DNA from: Tessaracoccus sp. OS52
GTDB lineage: Bacteria; Actinomycetota; Actinomycetes; Propionibacteriales; Propionibacteriaceae
NCBI RefSeq assembly: GCF_020687685.1
Contig: NZ_JAJEWM010000007.1
Location: 1-57,678, forward strand
Reading direction: 5' to 3'
DNA length: 57,678 nt
The notes beneath the pieces are model-generated. The model did no database searches and was not told the origin of the DNA. It worked only from the letters and a program-made list of their open reading frames with translations. A program made the position numbers and the translations under genes. Shown piece after piece: positions 26,241 through 34,567 of this stretch (within the stretch, counting starts at the first letter, position 1; every line of letters begins with the position of its first letter).

Positions 26241-27524
26241 TCAGCCCATGCCGATCGAGGTGGCCTCCTGCTGAACCGCGGCCAGTGCTTCCGCGGGATC
26301 CGCGCCGGTCTTGGTCACCTGCTCCACCTGGGAGTCGAAGGTGTCCGCGATCTGCTCCCAGGTCGGGATCGACGGCGGGGCGTAGGCGGTCTCGAGCTGC
26401 GTGCCGAACTTGGCAAGCTTCTCGTCGGCCGAGAGTTCATCGGAGTCCCAGGCGGACTGGACAGACGGCAGGTCGGTGCTGATCTTGAACCACTCCACCT
26501 GAGTCTCCTCCTGCGTGAGGAAGTCCACGAACTTCCACGCGGCATCGCGGTTGTCCGTTGACTTGAACACGCCGAGGTTCGAGCCGCCGATGAAGGAGGC
26601 GCTCATCTCAGCCTCGGGCATCGTCATCACGTCGTACTTGTCGGCGAAACCCTCACCGCCGACGTCCTCGACTGCGGCCATCATCCACGGACCCGAGATG
26701 AACATCGGGACGTCGCCCGATACGAAGTCGGACTCCGTGGTGCCCTCCGTCGGGGCGTCATTGGCGATGCCCTCGGTGAAGAACGACTGGTAGTAGGCCA
26801 GTGCCTCGGCGTTCTGCTCGGACTCGAAGGTGAACTCGGTGCCGTCCTCATTGGTGATCTGGCCACCGTTGGACCACATCAGGGGAAGCACGGTCTGCCA
26901 GGAGCCGGTGCCGCCGGGCTGGAGCGCGATGCCCCACTTGGCGCCCGCCTCCTGCATCTTCGCGGCCATCTCCTTCAGGCCGTCCCAGTCGGTGGGGGTA
27001 TCGGTGATCCCGGCCTGCTCGGCGAGATCGGTGCGGTAGTAGACCAGACGCGTCTCGACGTACCACGGGACGGCGTAGGAGACGCCGTCGACGACGGTGG
27101 TCTGCTGGGCGCCTTCGAAGAACTTGCCGCCGTCGATGAGGTCGGGGGTGGGATCGAGTGCGTCGAGGCCGACGAACTCGCCCATCCAGGTGGTGCCCAC
27201 CTGCGCGACGTCGGGGGTGGTGCCCGCGGCGATGGAGGCGGTGAACTTGTCGTGCGCCGAGTCCCAGGGCACCGGGGTGACGTTGATGTCGACGTCGGGG
27301 TTGTCAGCCTTGAACAGTTCGACGAGTTCCGGGAGTTTTTCACCCTCGGCGCCCATCGCCCAGACTTCGAGGCTGCCGGTTGCGGGGCCCTCGGAGATGG
27401 GGGTGGTCTCGACGTCGCTCTCGCCGTCGGGGGATTCGGGGGTTTCCTCGCGCCCGCAGGCAGCGAGGCTGATCAGCGACAGCACAGCTGTCAGTGCCAC
27501 GAGGGCACGCTTACTGTTCTTCAT
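26241..27524 (-). CDS. Carbohydrate-binding lipoprotein of an ABC importer
   Basis: This is an extracytoplasmic solute-binding protein of family 1 (CUT1), 427 residues. The lipoprotein signal ends in the lipobox SLAAC, with Cys at residue 23. An acidic linker follows, then the two-lobe fold starting LEVWAMGAEGEKLPELVELF and including DVAQVGTTWMGEF and DVPMFISGPWMM. It is the first structural gene after lacI and overlaps it by 14 bases. Context predicts sophoro-oligosaccharide or related beta-glucan binding; the sequence alone would only say oligosaccharide. Confidence 0.92.
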   Translation of the reverse strand: MKNSKRALVALTAVLSLISLAACGREETPESPDGESDVETTPISEGPATGSLEVWAMGAEGEKLPELVELFKADNPDVDINVTPVPWDSAHDKFTASIAAGTTPDVAQVGTTWMGEFVGLDALDPTPDLIDGGKFFEGAQQTTVVDGVSYAVPWYVETRLVYYRTDLAEQAGITDTPTDWDGLKEMAAKMQEAGAKWGIALQPGGTGSWQTVLPLMWSNGGQITNEDGTEFTFESEQNAEALAYYQSFFTEGIANDAPTEGTTESDFVSGDVPMFISGPWMMAAVEDVGGEGFADKYDVMTMPEAEMSASFIGGSNLGVFKSTDNRDAAWKFVDFLTQEETQVEWFKISTDLPSVQSAWDSDELSADEKLAKFGTQLETAYAPPSIPTWEQIADTFDSQVEQVTKTGADPAEALAAVQQEATSIGMG

Positions 27525-28551
27525 TGAACTTGGCCTTTCCGTTCGGTGTGGTGGTTACGGGTTGTCCCTTGCTGCAGCCGCAGGATTCGCGGTGCACGAG
27601 GGTGGTGGGAAGGACTGTGACGTCGTCGACGGGGGAACCGGAGAGCATCTGGTGCAGGTGCTCCGCTGCGGTGGCGCCCAGTTGGGCGACGGGTTGACGC
27701 ACGGTGGTGAGGCCGGGGCGCAGGTAGCGGGAGACGCGGATGTCGTCCCAGCCGACTACCGAGATGTCGGCGGGGACGTCCACCCCGAGTTCCTGCAGCT
27801 CGTAGACGATGGCGACGGCGATCTCGTCGTTGCCGCACACCAGCGCGTCGTGCACGAGGCCGTCGTCGACGAGGCGGCGCGCGAGTCGTCGGCCGTTGTC
27901 CTCGTCCAGTTCCACGGAGATGTTCGACGGCGTCTCCAGACCCGCTTCACCCAGGGCCGCGCTGAAGCCGCGGTAGCGGGCGGCGATGTCGGAGCCCGGG
28001 TCGACGGGGCCGACGAAGGCGAACCTGGTGCGACCCAGCTCGACCAGATGGCGGGTCAGTCGGGTCGCGGACTGCTCGGACTCGGCATAGATGGCGGGCA
28101 GTCCGGGCAGCTGGGTCCTGGCGACGGTGACTGTCGGGCGGCCGGTCGCGGCCTTGGCGACCAGTGCGTCGGTGGCGGCGCTGCGTGCCATGAACGCCAG
28201 GGCGTCGACGTGGCTGGTCAGCCGGCGCAGGGCCTGCCGCTGGTCGGCACTCGGGTCCGCCCGGAGGAGGACGACGGAGCAGTCGAGTTCGCTGGCACGG
28301 GACTCGAAGCCGACTGCCAGTTCCGCGTAGTAGGTGCCGGTGACGACGGGCAGGACCATGCCGAGCGACCGCACTGGCGAACCCGCGAGAGCCTGCGCCG
28401 CCGCCCGGGGGACGTAGTGGAGTTCCTCGGCGGCCTGCTGGACGCGCAGCCGGGTGCCCTCGGTGATGCGGGGATCGTTGCGAAGCGCTCGCGAGACCGT
28501 CGACGTGGCGACTCCCGCACGTCGGGCCACTTCGTAGATGGTCACGAGCAT
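27511..28551 (-). CDS. LacI-family repressor of the beta-glucan locus
   Basis: The 346-residue regulator has the LacI helix-turn-helix TIYEVARRAGVATSTVSRAL, hinge helix AAQALAGSP, and a periplasmic-binding-protein-like effector domain (SLGMVLPVVTGTYYAEL through GWDDIRVSRYLRPGLTTV). A Cys-rich tail (SCGCSKG) closes it. ATG 28551 or GTG 28545 could be the start; GGAG is better spaced for the GTG. It is the first gene of the operon, so it is probably autoregulated through the palindromes at 28641-28654 and 28681-28700. Confidence 0.92.
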   Translation of the reverse strand: MLVTIYEVARRAGVATSTVSRALRNDPRITEGTRLRVQQAAEELHYVPRAAAQALAGSPVRSLGMVLPVVTGTYYAELAVGFESRASELDCSVVLLRADPSADQRQALRRLTSHVDALAFMARSAATDALVAKAATGRPTVTVARTQLPGLPAIYAESEQSATRLTRHLVELGRTRFAFVGPVDPGSDIAARYRGFSAALGEAGLETPSNISVELDEDNGRRLARRLVDDGLVHDALVCGNDEIAVAIVYELQELGVDVPADISVVGWDDIRVSRYLRPGLTTVRQPVAQLGATAAEHLHQMLSGSPVDDVTVLPTTLVHRESCGCSKGQPVTTTPNGKAKFNEEQ

Positions 28552-28620
28552 CTCCGGCGGTCCTCCTCGACCTCTCGTGGTAGGCGGGGTGTCCTTTGGA
28601 GGCTCCCCTGCGCACCAATC

Positions 28621-28645
28621 TGTGCAATCTGTGCAATCTGTGCAA
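28621..28645. repeat. Three operator half-sites at 9-bp steps
   Basis: TGTGCAA occurs at 28621-28627, 28630-28636 and 28639-28645, each followed by TC or by the rest of operator 1. The heptamer is one half of the LacI-type palindrome, and the 9-bp period places the copies on different helix faces. They lie in the untranslated leader of the operon. Confidence 0.7.
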
Positions 28646-28654
28646 GCGCTTGCA
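28641..28654. promoter_or_regulatory. LacI operator 1
   Basis: TGCAAGCGCTTGCA is a perfect 14-bp palindrome with the central CG typical of LacI-family sites. It covers the predicted transcription start, about 28653 on the minus strand. Confidence 0.8.
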
Positions 28655-28659
28655 TGTCA

Positions 28660-28688
28660 CAGTAACTCGCGGTCGAGTTCATGTGCAA
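28660..28688 (-). promoter_or_regulatory. Promoter of the lacI-beta-glucan operon
   Basis: On the minus strand TTGCAC (28688-28683), a 17-nt spacer and TTACTG (28665-28660) form a plausible sigma-70 promoter. Its -35 lies inside operator 2 and its start point inside operator 1. A repressor bound at either site would block RNA polymerase. Confidence 0.5.
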
Positions 28689-28700
28689 GCGCTTGCACAT
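28681..28700. promoter_or_regulatory. LacI operator 2
   Basis: ATGTGCAAGCGCTTGCACAT is a perfect 20-bp palindrome sharing the 14-bp core of operator 1. The two centres are 43 bp apart, close to four helical turns, which would place two repressor dimers on the same DNA face. Confidence 0.82.
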
Positions 28701-28817
28701 CTCGTTACCAAACCGTGCCCTGGGGTTCTCCCGCCTGCCGACGGCGCGCGCGGGGATCGCGTCCGTCCCGGCCCCGGGCGCCCTCCCCCCACGTCGGGCG
28801 GTGCTGGTGGCCCTGGC

Positions 28818-29700
28818 GATTCACCAGCGTTATCACTCGCCACCAGCCGTACAGCGCTGGTCACGACGAACAACGCTGGTCAACCGACGGAAGCGCTGGT
28901 CAACCCACGGAAGCGCTGGTCAACCCACGGAAGCGCTGGTGAACCGACGGAAGCGCTGGTCAACCGGAGCGACCCACCGCCTGAGTCCTGGCCCGGTGGC
29001 CACGCCGTCCCCCGACGTCGCCCCGGCGCCGCCCTCTGCGATTCACCAGCGTTATCGCTCGCCACCAGCCGTAGAGCGCTGGTCACGACGAACAACGCTG
29101 GTCAACCCACGGAAGCGCTGGTGAACCGACGGAAGCGCTGGTCAACCGGAGCGACCCACAGCCCGAGTCCTGGCCCAGTGACCAGGGCCGTCCACACGAC
29201 GTCGCCCCGGCGCCGCCCTCTGCGATTCACCAGCGTTATTGCTCGCCACCAGCCGTAGAGCGCTGGTCACGACGAACAACGCTGGTCAACCCACGGAAGC
29301 GCTGGTGAACCGACGGAAGCGCTGGTCAACGGAGCGACCCACCGCCTGAATCCTGGCCAAGTGGCCAAGCCGTACCCCCGACGTCGCCCCGGCCCCGCCC
29401 CCCTGCGATTCACCAGCGTTATCGCTCGCCACCAGCCATACAGCGCTGGTCACGACGAACAACGCTGGTCAACCCACAGAAGCGCTGGTGAACCGACGGA
29501 AGCGCTGGTCAACGGAGCGACCCACCGCCCGAGTCCTGGCCCAGTGGCCAAGCCGCCCCCCCCGACGTCGCCCCGGCCCCGCCCTCTGCGATTCACCAGC
29601 GTTATCGCTCGCCACCAGCCGTACAGCGCTGGTCACGACGAACAACGCTGGTCATCCCACGGAAGCGCTGGTCAACCCACGGAAGCGCTGGTGAACGCGA
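28818..29700. repeat. Tandem array of a roughly 183-bp hairpin repeat (family A)
   Basis: Units begin with GATTCACCAGCGTTAT at 28818, 29040, 29224, 29407 and 29590. Each holds inverted CACCAGCGTT / AACGCTGGT and CACCAGCC / GCGCTGGT arms. These are followed by tandem 20-bp blocks of the form CAACCCACGGAAGCGCTGGT. The first unit has four 20-bp blocks, the others about two, which explains its 222-bp length. A C-rich spacer (CGACGTCGCCCCGGC) ends each unit. The 1.3-kb gap between lacI and ybaK contains no credible gene; frames through it are repeat translations. Confidence 0.9.
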
Positions 29701-29839
29701 CCAACGCAGGCGAGCGCCGTCGAGGTGTGGGTCGATTGCCGCCGAGGCCGACGACGGACGCCGAGCGACCGCGTCGACCATCACACTCACGACGGCGGAC
29801 TCCAGTGTGCGATGGATCGCCGGAAGGGCGGGCCAGCCG

Positions 29840-29852
29840 TATGCTCGACGAC
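29840..29852 (+). promoter_or_regulatory. Leaderless promoter of ybaK
   Basis: TATGCT (29840-29845) lies 7 nt before ATG 29853. An in-frame ATG at 29841 overlaps the box itself, so the downstream ATG is preferred. Confidence 0.5.
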
Positions 29853-30317
29853 ATGGACGGCGAGACCCGAGCGCTCGAGGCGCTGCAGCAACTCGGCATC
29901 AACCACCAGGTCACCCGGCACGGCCGGGTGAGGTCGCTGGAGGAGGCCGCGGCAGCGCGCGGAATCGACCCGCGCGACCTCATCAAGACCCTCGTCGTGC
30001 GTCGGGGAGACGACGACTACCTGTTCGTGCTCGTCCCAGGCGACCGCGAGTTCTCCTGGCCCAAGCTCCGCGCGCTGCTCGGCGTGAGCCGGCTCTCCAT
30101 GCCCGACGCCGAGACCGCCCGCGACGTCACCGGCTACGAGCGCGGCACGATCACGCCCTTCGGCGCCCTGCATCCATGGCCGGTGATCGCCGACGCGGCC
30201 ATCGTTGGGCGCGTGATCTCCATGGGCGGCGGCGGCCACGGCGTCGGGGTCACCGTCGCCGCCGACGACGTGATCGCAGCCTTCAACGCCACCGTCGCCG
30301 ACGTCTCCGACCAGTAG
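29853..30317 (+). CDS. ybaK: YbaK/EbsC-type aminoacyl-tRNA deacylase
   Basis: The 154-residue protein is a single YbaK domain, a trans-editing factor that removes mischarged amino acids (classically Cys from tRNA-Pro). Landmarks are HGRVRSLEEAAAARGIDPRDLIKTLVVRR, where the Lys is the conserved catalytic-pocket residue, SRLSMPDAETARDVTGYERGTITPFG, and the GGGGHGVGV loop. The amino acid specificity cannot be read. The longer frame reaching back to 29361 is translation of the repeat array. Confidence 0.88.
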   Translation: MDGETRALEALQQLGINHQVTRHGRVRSLEEAAAARGIDPRDLIKTLVVRRGDDDYLFVLVPGDREFSWPKLRALLGVSRLSMPDAETARDVTGYERGTITPFGALHPWPVIADAAIVGRVISMGGGGHGVGVTVAADDVIAAFNATVADVSDQ

Positions 30318-30479
30318 GCCGACGACCCACCAGCCTCGCCGACGACACCCAGCCTCGCCGACGACCCTCACGCCGACGCCTCCGAACAGCACGCAGCCGA
30401 ACCACCCGTATCAAGGCCCCACCGCGGCCCTCTTGGTTGGTGAACGCCCCACCGGGGCACCACCAGAAGGAGTCGCACC

Positions 30480-32318
30480 ATGCCTTTCCCGACGAACATC
30501 GTCCACCCGAGCGGAGCCAAGCTCACGCTCGTCCCTGACAAGGTGCTGGTCAAGGTCGCGGCGGGTCGCACGGCCCGAGCCGAGGACCCGCTGTCCAAGC
30601 TCGGCCTCGTACCCCTCGACGACGGGGCGCAGCGTCGCTCCGGCCCGACGGCCAGCGGTGAGGAGGCCAAGGCCGACCGCCCCAACGCCGCGATCAACAA
30701 CTCACCCGACCTCGTGTTCACGCGGACCGAGGACGGCAAGAAGTTCAAGCCTGCCGCTGACCAGACGGTCTCCGACGACGGCGCCAAGTGGGTCGCACCG
30801 GTCTACGCCGCGGAGTTCAGCGGGACAACCGAGTACCTCTCCCCCGCCGCCGACGCCCTGGTCATCCCCACCGTCGCCGCCGACGACCCGCGCAACGCCG
30901 AAATTCTGGCCAAGTACGGACTCGTGCGCGACGAAGCGCGCAGCGAGTACCTGGGCGACTACGACCTGTTCACCGTCGAGGCGGGCAACCGGCCTGCCTA
31001 CGAGATCCGCGACGAACTGTCCAAGCAACTCGGCACCGAGGTGAAACTGGAGTTCATCCCCATGCTGGTGCCAGTGGCCATGAACCCGAACGATCCGCTG
31101 TTCGGTTCGCAGTGGGACATGGTGCGCATCGGCGCCGGCGGCTCCGGCACCACCGGCTGGGACCTCCAGCGCGGCGCGAACACCGTCACCGTCGCGATCC
31201 TCGACGAGGGCGTCGACCTCAACCACCCGGACCTCGCGGGCAGCTTCCTCAACAACGGCATCAACCTGGGCACCATGTCCGGGACGGGCGCGCCGACGGG
31301 CAACCACGGCACCCCGTGCGCCGGCATCGCCGCGGCACCACTGGACAACGCCGTGGGGACCGCGGGGGTCGCGGGCGGCGCCCGGATCCTTCCGATCGCC
31401 TTCCAGAACTGGACCGACACCGAGGTGGCGGCCGGCCTCCGGTACGCCCGGGCCCAGGGTGCGCGCGTGGTCTCGATGAGCTTCGGCTGGAACGCATGGG
31501 ACCCGGCCATCATCGACCCGGCCATCGCCGAGGCCCATGCCGCGGGGATGGTGCTCGTGGCAGCCACGCACAATCACAACACAATGAACGGCATCACCTA
31601 CCCGGCGACGAACCCGCTCGTGATCGCCGTCGGCGCCTCGGACCAGAGCGACAACCGCAAGTCCCCGGCCAGCCCCGACGGCGAGCCCTGGGGCTCCAAC
31701 TGGGGTCCGCAGATCTCGGTGGTGGCTCCGGGCGTGCGCTGCCCGGCACCTGACCGGACCGGCGGCAACGGCTACACCGGCAACGATTACACGATGACGT
31801 TCAACGGCACCTCAGCCGCGACGCCGCACGTCGCCGGCCTGGCCGCGCTGCTGATCTCACGCAAGCCGTCGATCACCAACGTCGAGGTCCGCCGCATCAT
31901 CGAGACGACGGCGGCGAAGGTGGGCACCGTCGCCTACGCCAACACCCCGGGCCGGCCGAACGGCACCTGGAACAGCGAGATGGGCTACGGCCGCATCGAC
32001 GTCCTTGGCGCGGTTCGTGCCATCCGGCGGATCCCGAAGTTCCGCTGGGAGGACGACGTGCCGGTCATCAAGCGCTGGTACCGCGATTTCGACGAGGTCA
32101 TCCCCAAGCGCATCCGGGAGTTCGACAAGTACGTAGTCGAGATCGACGAGGTCAAGCACACCGGCCGCGAGGTCGACGACCTGGGAATCGACGTCCTGCG
32201 GGACCCGGTGGTCCAGGAACTGCAGGTGCGGCTGGAGCACCTGGAGAAGAACATGGAACGGATCGGCGCCGCGTTCATCGACCAGGACTACCGCCCGGAC
32301 CTGGACCAGCCTCGATGA
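30480..32318 (+). CDS. S8 subtilisin-like peptidase without signal peptide
   Basis: The 612-residue subtilase has an intact catalytic triad: Asp near 242 (VAILDEGVDLNHPDLAG), His near 276 (NHGTPCAGIAAA) and Ser near 445 (NGTSAATPHVAGLAALL). About 195 residues precede the catalytic domain, with no Sec, Tat or lipoprotein signal; this part includes a prodomain-like stretch (YDLFTVEAGNRPAYEIRDEL). The last 80 residues are highly charged and coiled-coil-like and end in GAAFIDQDYRPDLDQPR. AAGGAG precedes ATG 30480. Its stop overlaps the next start (ATGA), so it is tied to the pre-ATP-grasp and ATP-grasp genes. The upstream 160-bp gap holds a twofold CAGCCTCGCCGACGAC repeat. Confidence 0.88.
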   Translation: MPFPTNIVHPSGAKLTLVPDKVLVKVAAGRTARAEDPLSKLGLVPLDDGAQRRSGPTASGEEAKADRPNAAINNSPDLVFTRTEDGKKFKPAADQTVSDDGAKWVAPVYAAEFSGTTEYLSPAADALVIPTVAADDPRNAEILAKYGLVRDEARSEYLGDYDLFTVEAGNRPAYEIRDELSKQLGTEVKLEFIPMLVPVAMNPNDPLFGSQWDMVRIGAGGSGTTGWDLQRGANTVTVAILDEGVDLNHPDLAGSFLNNGINLGTMSGTGAPTGNHGTPCAGIAAAPLDNAVGTAGVAGGARILPIAFQNWTDTEVAAGLRYARAQGARVVSMSFGWNAWDPAIIDPAIAEAHAAGMVLVAATHNHNTMNGITYPATNPLVIAVGASDQSDNRKSPASPDGEPWGSNWGPQISVVAPGVRCPAPDRTGGNGYTGNDYTMTFNGTSAATPHVAGLAALLISRKPSITNVEVRRIIETTAAKVGTVAYANTPGRPNGTWNSEMGYGRIDVLGAVRAIRRIPKFRWEDDVPVIKRWYRDFDEVIPKRIREFDKYVVEIDEVKHTGREVDDLGIDVLRDPVVQELQVRLEHLEKNMERIGAAFIDQDYRPDLDQPR

Positions 32319-32986
32319 TCATCCTCCTGGCCCACGGGCCGGATCCGTGGGCACCCGAGCTCGCCCGACAGGTGGAAGGCCTGTCGGGCGAGCCGACCCG
32401 CGTCCTCACCCCCCGCGACCTCTCGCGGCGCGGGTGGGCACTGCCGTCGCCGCCGGACGGCACCGGCCGGCTCGTGGTCGACGGCGAACCGGTGGCCGAG
32501 GCAGACGTCGGCCTGGTCGTCGCACTCCTCGAGGACGTGCTCCCCGAGGAACTGGTCTGGATCCGCGAGGAGGACGCGGACTACGTCGCCGCGGAGATGA
32601 CGGCCTTCCTGCGGTACTGGCTGGCCGGCCTGCCGGAGCGAGTGCTGGTGGCGCCCGGCGCGTGCTCGCTGGCCGGGCCTGACCACCCCGTCGGCGCCTG
32701 GGCCGACGCGGCCGGCCTCGCCGCCGCCGCACCAGGACGGCGCGACTGGCGGCAGTGCCGGGAGGTCTCGGTGGCCGACGGCGTGGCCACCGGCGACGCC
32801 TCCCCGCGGCTCCGCGCCGCGGCCACCGCCATGGCACGCTGGGCCGGGCTGCCGTGGCTGCGGGCGTTCTTCGCCCCCGACACCGAAGAGCTGTGGTCAG
32901 TCTCGCCGCTGCCCGCCCTCGCGCACTCGACCGGGGCGGCCGCGGGCGTGATCGCCGCGGCGCTCGACGGGAGGCGGGCGGCATGA
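32315..32986 (+). CDS. Unknown protein, pre-ATP-grasp-like (module A)
   Basis: The 223-residue protein begins MIILLAHGPDPWAPELARQV. It has a helical block DYVAAEMTAFLRYWLAGLPERVLVAPG, followed by SLAGPDHPVGAWADAAGLA. This order resembles the region just before the ATP-binding core in RimK/MvdD-like ligases. The core itself, with its lysines and the E-x-N metal site, is absent. It overlaps both neighbours by four bases, so the three genes are translationally coupled. A paralogue (221 residues, same LTPRDLSR and YVAxEMTAFLR motifs) lies at 42095. Function is unknown; a specificity or scaffold subunit of the ATP-grasp ligase is the simplest guess. Confidence 0.7.
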   Translation: MIILLAHGPDPWAPELARQVEGLSGEPTRVLTPRDLSRRGWALPSPPDGTGRLVVDGEPVAEADVGLVVALLEDVLPEELVWIREEDADYVAAEMTAFLRYWLAGLPERVLVAPGACSLAGPDHPVGAWADAAGLAAAAPGRRDWRQCREVSVADGVATGDASPRLRAAATAMARWAGLPWLRAFFAPDTEELWSVSPLPALAHSTGAAAGVIAAALDGRRAA

Positions 32987-33807
32987 TCGTCCTCGCCGGG
33001 CTGCGCGACGACCCCCCGCTCGAGGCGGCGCACACCGCCGCGCAGGGACTCGGCCTCGACGTCGCCTTCGTGGACCTGGGCGGCCCCGGAGCGCGGTTGC
33101 GGGGCACCGTTCTGGAGTCCCAGGGCACCGAAGTCGACCTGGACGACGCCACCGGGCTGTACCTGCGCGGCCACGGCGCCGCAGACCCCTACCTCGTGGC
33201 CTGCTTGCGCGACTGGGCCGAGCGCGCGCCGTCGACGGTGCGGGTGGTGAACCGGCGTGCCGGGGCCGCCACCAACGCCTCCAAGCCCGCCCAAGGGCTG
33301 CTGATCGCACGGGCCGGGTTCGAGGTCCCCACCGGCCTGCTCACCACGGACCCCGCCGCCGCCCACGCGTTTGCGCTGCGCCACGGGAAGGTGATCGTGA
33401 AGTCCACCAGCGCGGTGCGCAGCATCGTGCGGCTGGTCCGGGCCGACGAGGACTTCTCCGCCGTCGAGTGGTGCCCCACCCAGTTCCAGGCGTGGGTGCC
33501 GGGCGTCGAGTTCCGGGTCCACGTCGTGGGGGACAGCGTCTTCACCCACCGCGTCCTGTCCGACGACGTCGACTACCGCTACGGGTCGGCCGCCGTCACA
33601 CCGGACGAGCTCCCCGCCGACGTCGAGGCCCGCAGCTGGCGCCTGACCAGCGAGCTCGGCCTGGAGCTGGCCGGGCTGGATCTGCGCCGCACCCCTGAGG
33701 GCCGGTGGTTCTGCTTCGAGGCCAACACGTCGCCGGTGTGGTCCGCCTATGACGCCGACGGCGCCATCGCCGACGCACTCGCCCGCAGGCTCGCGGCGGT
33801 GGCCTAA
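32983..33807 (+). CDS. ATP-grasp ligase, RimK/MvdD-like (module A)
   Basis: The 274-residue protein has the ATP-grasp core. Lys101 begins the helix KPAQGLLIARAGFEVPTGL. Lys140 is in VIVKSTSAVRSIV. The hinge is WCPTQFQAWVPG, and the metal-binding Glu/Asn pair is in FCFEANTSPVW (residues about 246-250). Such enzymes join a carboxylate to an amine or hydroxyl using ATP, for example in RiPP ester/amide rings or amino-acid tailing. The start overlaps the previous stop (ATGA). The likely substrate is another product of the operon or an unlinked peptide; none is identified. Module B at 42757 aligns without a gap. Confidence 0.85.
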   Translation: MIVLAGLRDDPPLEAAHTAAQGLGLDVAFVDLGGPGARLRGTVLESQGTEVDLDDATGLYLRGHGAADPYLVACLRDWAERAPSTVRVVNRRAGAATNASKPAQGLLIARAGFEVPTGLLTTDPAAAHAFALRHGKVIVKSTSAVRSIVRLVRADEDFSAVEWCPTQFQAWVPGVEFRVHVVGDSVFTHRVLSDDVDYRYGSAAVTPDELPADVEARSWRLTSELGLELAGLDLRRTPEGRWFCFEANTSPVWSAYDADGAIADALARRLAAVA

Positions 33808-33811
33808 GGCC

Positions 33812-33823
33812 TAGGCTGGGGCG
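33812..33823 (+). promoter_or_regulatory. Leaderless promoter of the TSUP gene
   Basis: TAGGCT (33812-33817) lies 6 nt before GTG 33824, directly after the ATP-grasp stop. No ribosome site is seen. Confidence 0.5.
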
Positions 33824-34567
33824 GTGATCGACCTCCCCACAGCGTCCTGGGTGGTGCTCGCCGCGGCCGCCCTGCTGATCGGGGTGGCCAAGACGGCCCT
33901 GCCGGGCGCGGGCACGCTCGCCGTCGCCGCGTTCGCCGCCGTCCTGCCCGCACGCGAGTCGACCGCCGCGCTCCTTGTGCTGCTGATCGTCGGCGACCTG
34001 GTGGCCATCTGGACCTACCGCCGCGACTGCGACTTCCAGGCACTCCGCCGCCTGGTGCCGACGGTGCTCGTGGGGCTGGTCCTGGGCGCGGTGTTCCTGG
34101 CCCTGGCCGACGACACCGTCATGCGCCGCACCATCGGCGTCATCCTGCTGGCGCTCATCGCCCTCACGCTCCTGCTGATGCACCGCGGCACGCTGTCCAG
34201 CGACGCCACGCTCACCAACCCGCGGGTGCGAGGCGTCTACGGCGTCCTGGGCGGGTTCACGACCATGGCGGCCAACTCCGGTGGCCCGGTGATGACCATG
34301 TACTTCCTCGCGGCCCGCTTCGACATGGTCCGGTTCCTGGCAACCCAGGCCTGGTTCTTCTTCTGCGTGAACGTCGCGAAGCTGCCGTTCTCGATCGGGC
34401 TGGGGCTGCTGCAGACCGACATGCTGCCCGCCCTGGCGGCCCTCGTCCCCCTGGTCCTTCTTGGGGCGTTCGTCGGCCGACGGTGGGTGAAGCGGCTGGA
34501 CAAGGACCTGTTCCAGCGCATCATCATCGTCCTGACGGTGCTGTCGGCGCTCTACCTGCTGCGCTGA
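33824..34567 (+). CDS. TSUP (TauE/SafE) family permease
   Basis: The 247-residue membrane protein has about eight helices and the internal duplication typical of the TauE/SafE family, including VVLAAAALLIGVAKTALPGAG and GVYGVLGGFTTMAANSGGPVMTMYF. Members export or import sulfite, sulfoacetate, thiosulfate or other organic anions. Nothing nearby fixes the substrate. Its last 16 bases overlap the 3' end of the convergent LigD-Pol gene. Confidence 0.88.
   Translation: MIDLPTASWVVLAAAALLIGVAKTALPGAGTLAVAAFAAVLPARESTAALLVLLIVGDLVAIWTYRRDCDFQALRRLVPTVLVGLVLGAVFLALADDTVMRRTIGVILLALIALTLLLMHRGTLSSDATLTNPRVRGVYGVLGGFTTMAANSGGPVMTMYFLAARFDMVRFLATQAWFFFCVNVAKLPFSIGLGLLQTDMLPALAALVPLVLLGAFVGRRWVKRLDKDLFQRIIIVLTVLSALYLLR

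Noticed and set aside
28818..29700. Possible CRISPR array
   Set aside because: The whole roughly 183-bp unit repeats and there are no unique spacers between short direct repeats; no cas genes are nearby.
29361..29852. N-terminal extension of YbaK through the repeats
   Set aside because: The residues are repeat translations; the YbaK domain begins right after ATG 29853, which has its own -10 box.
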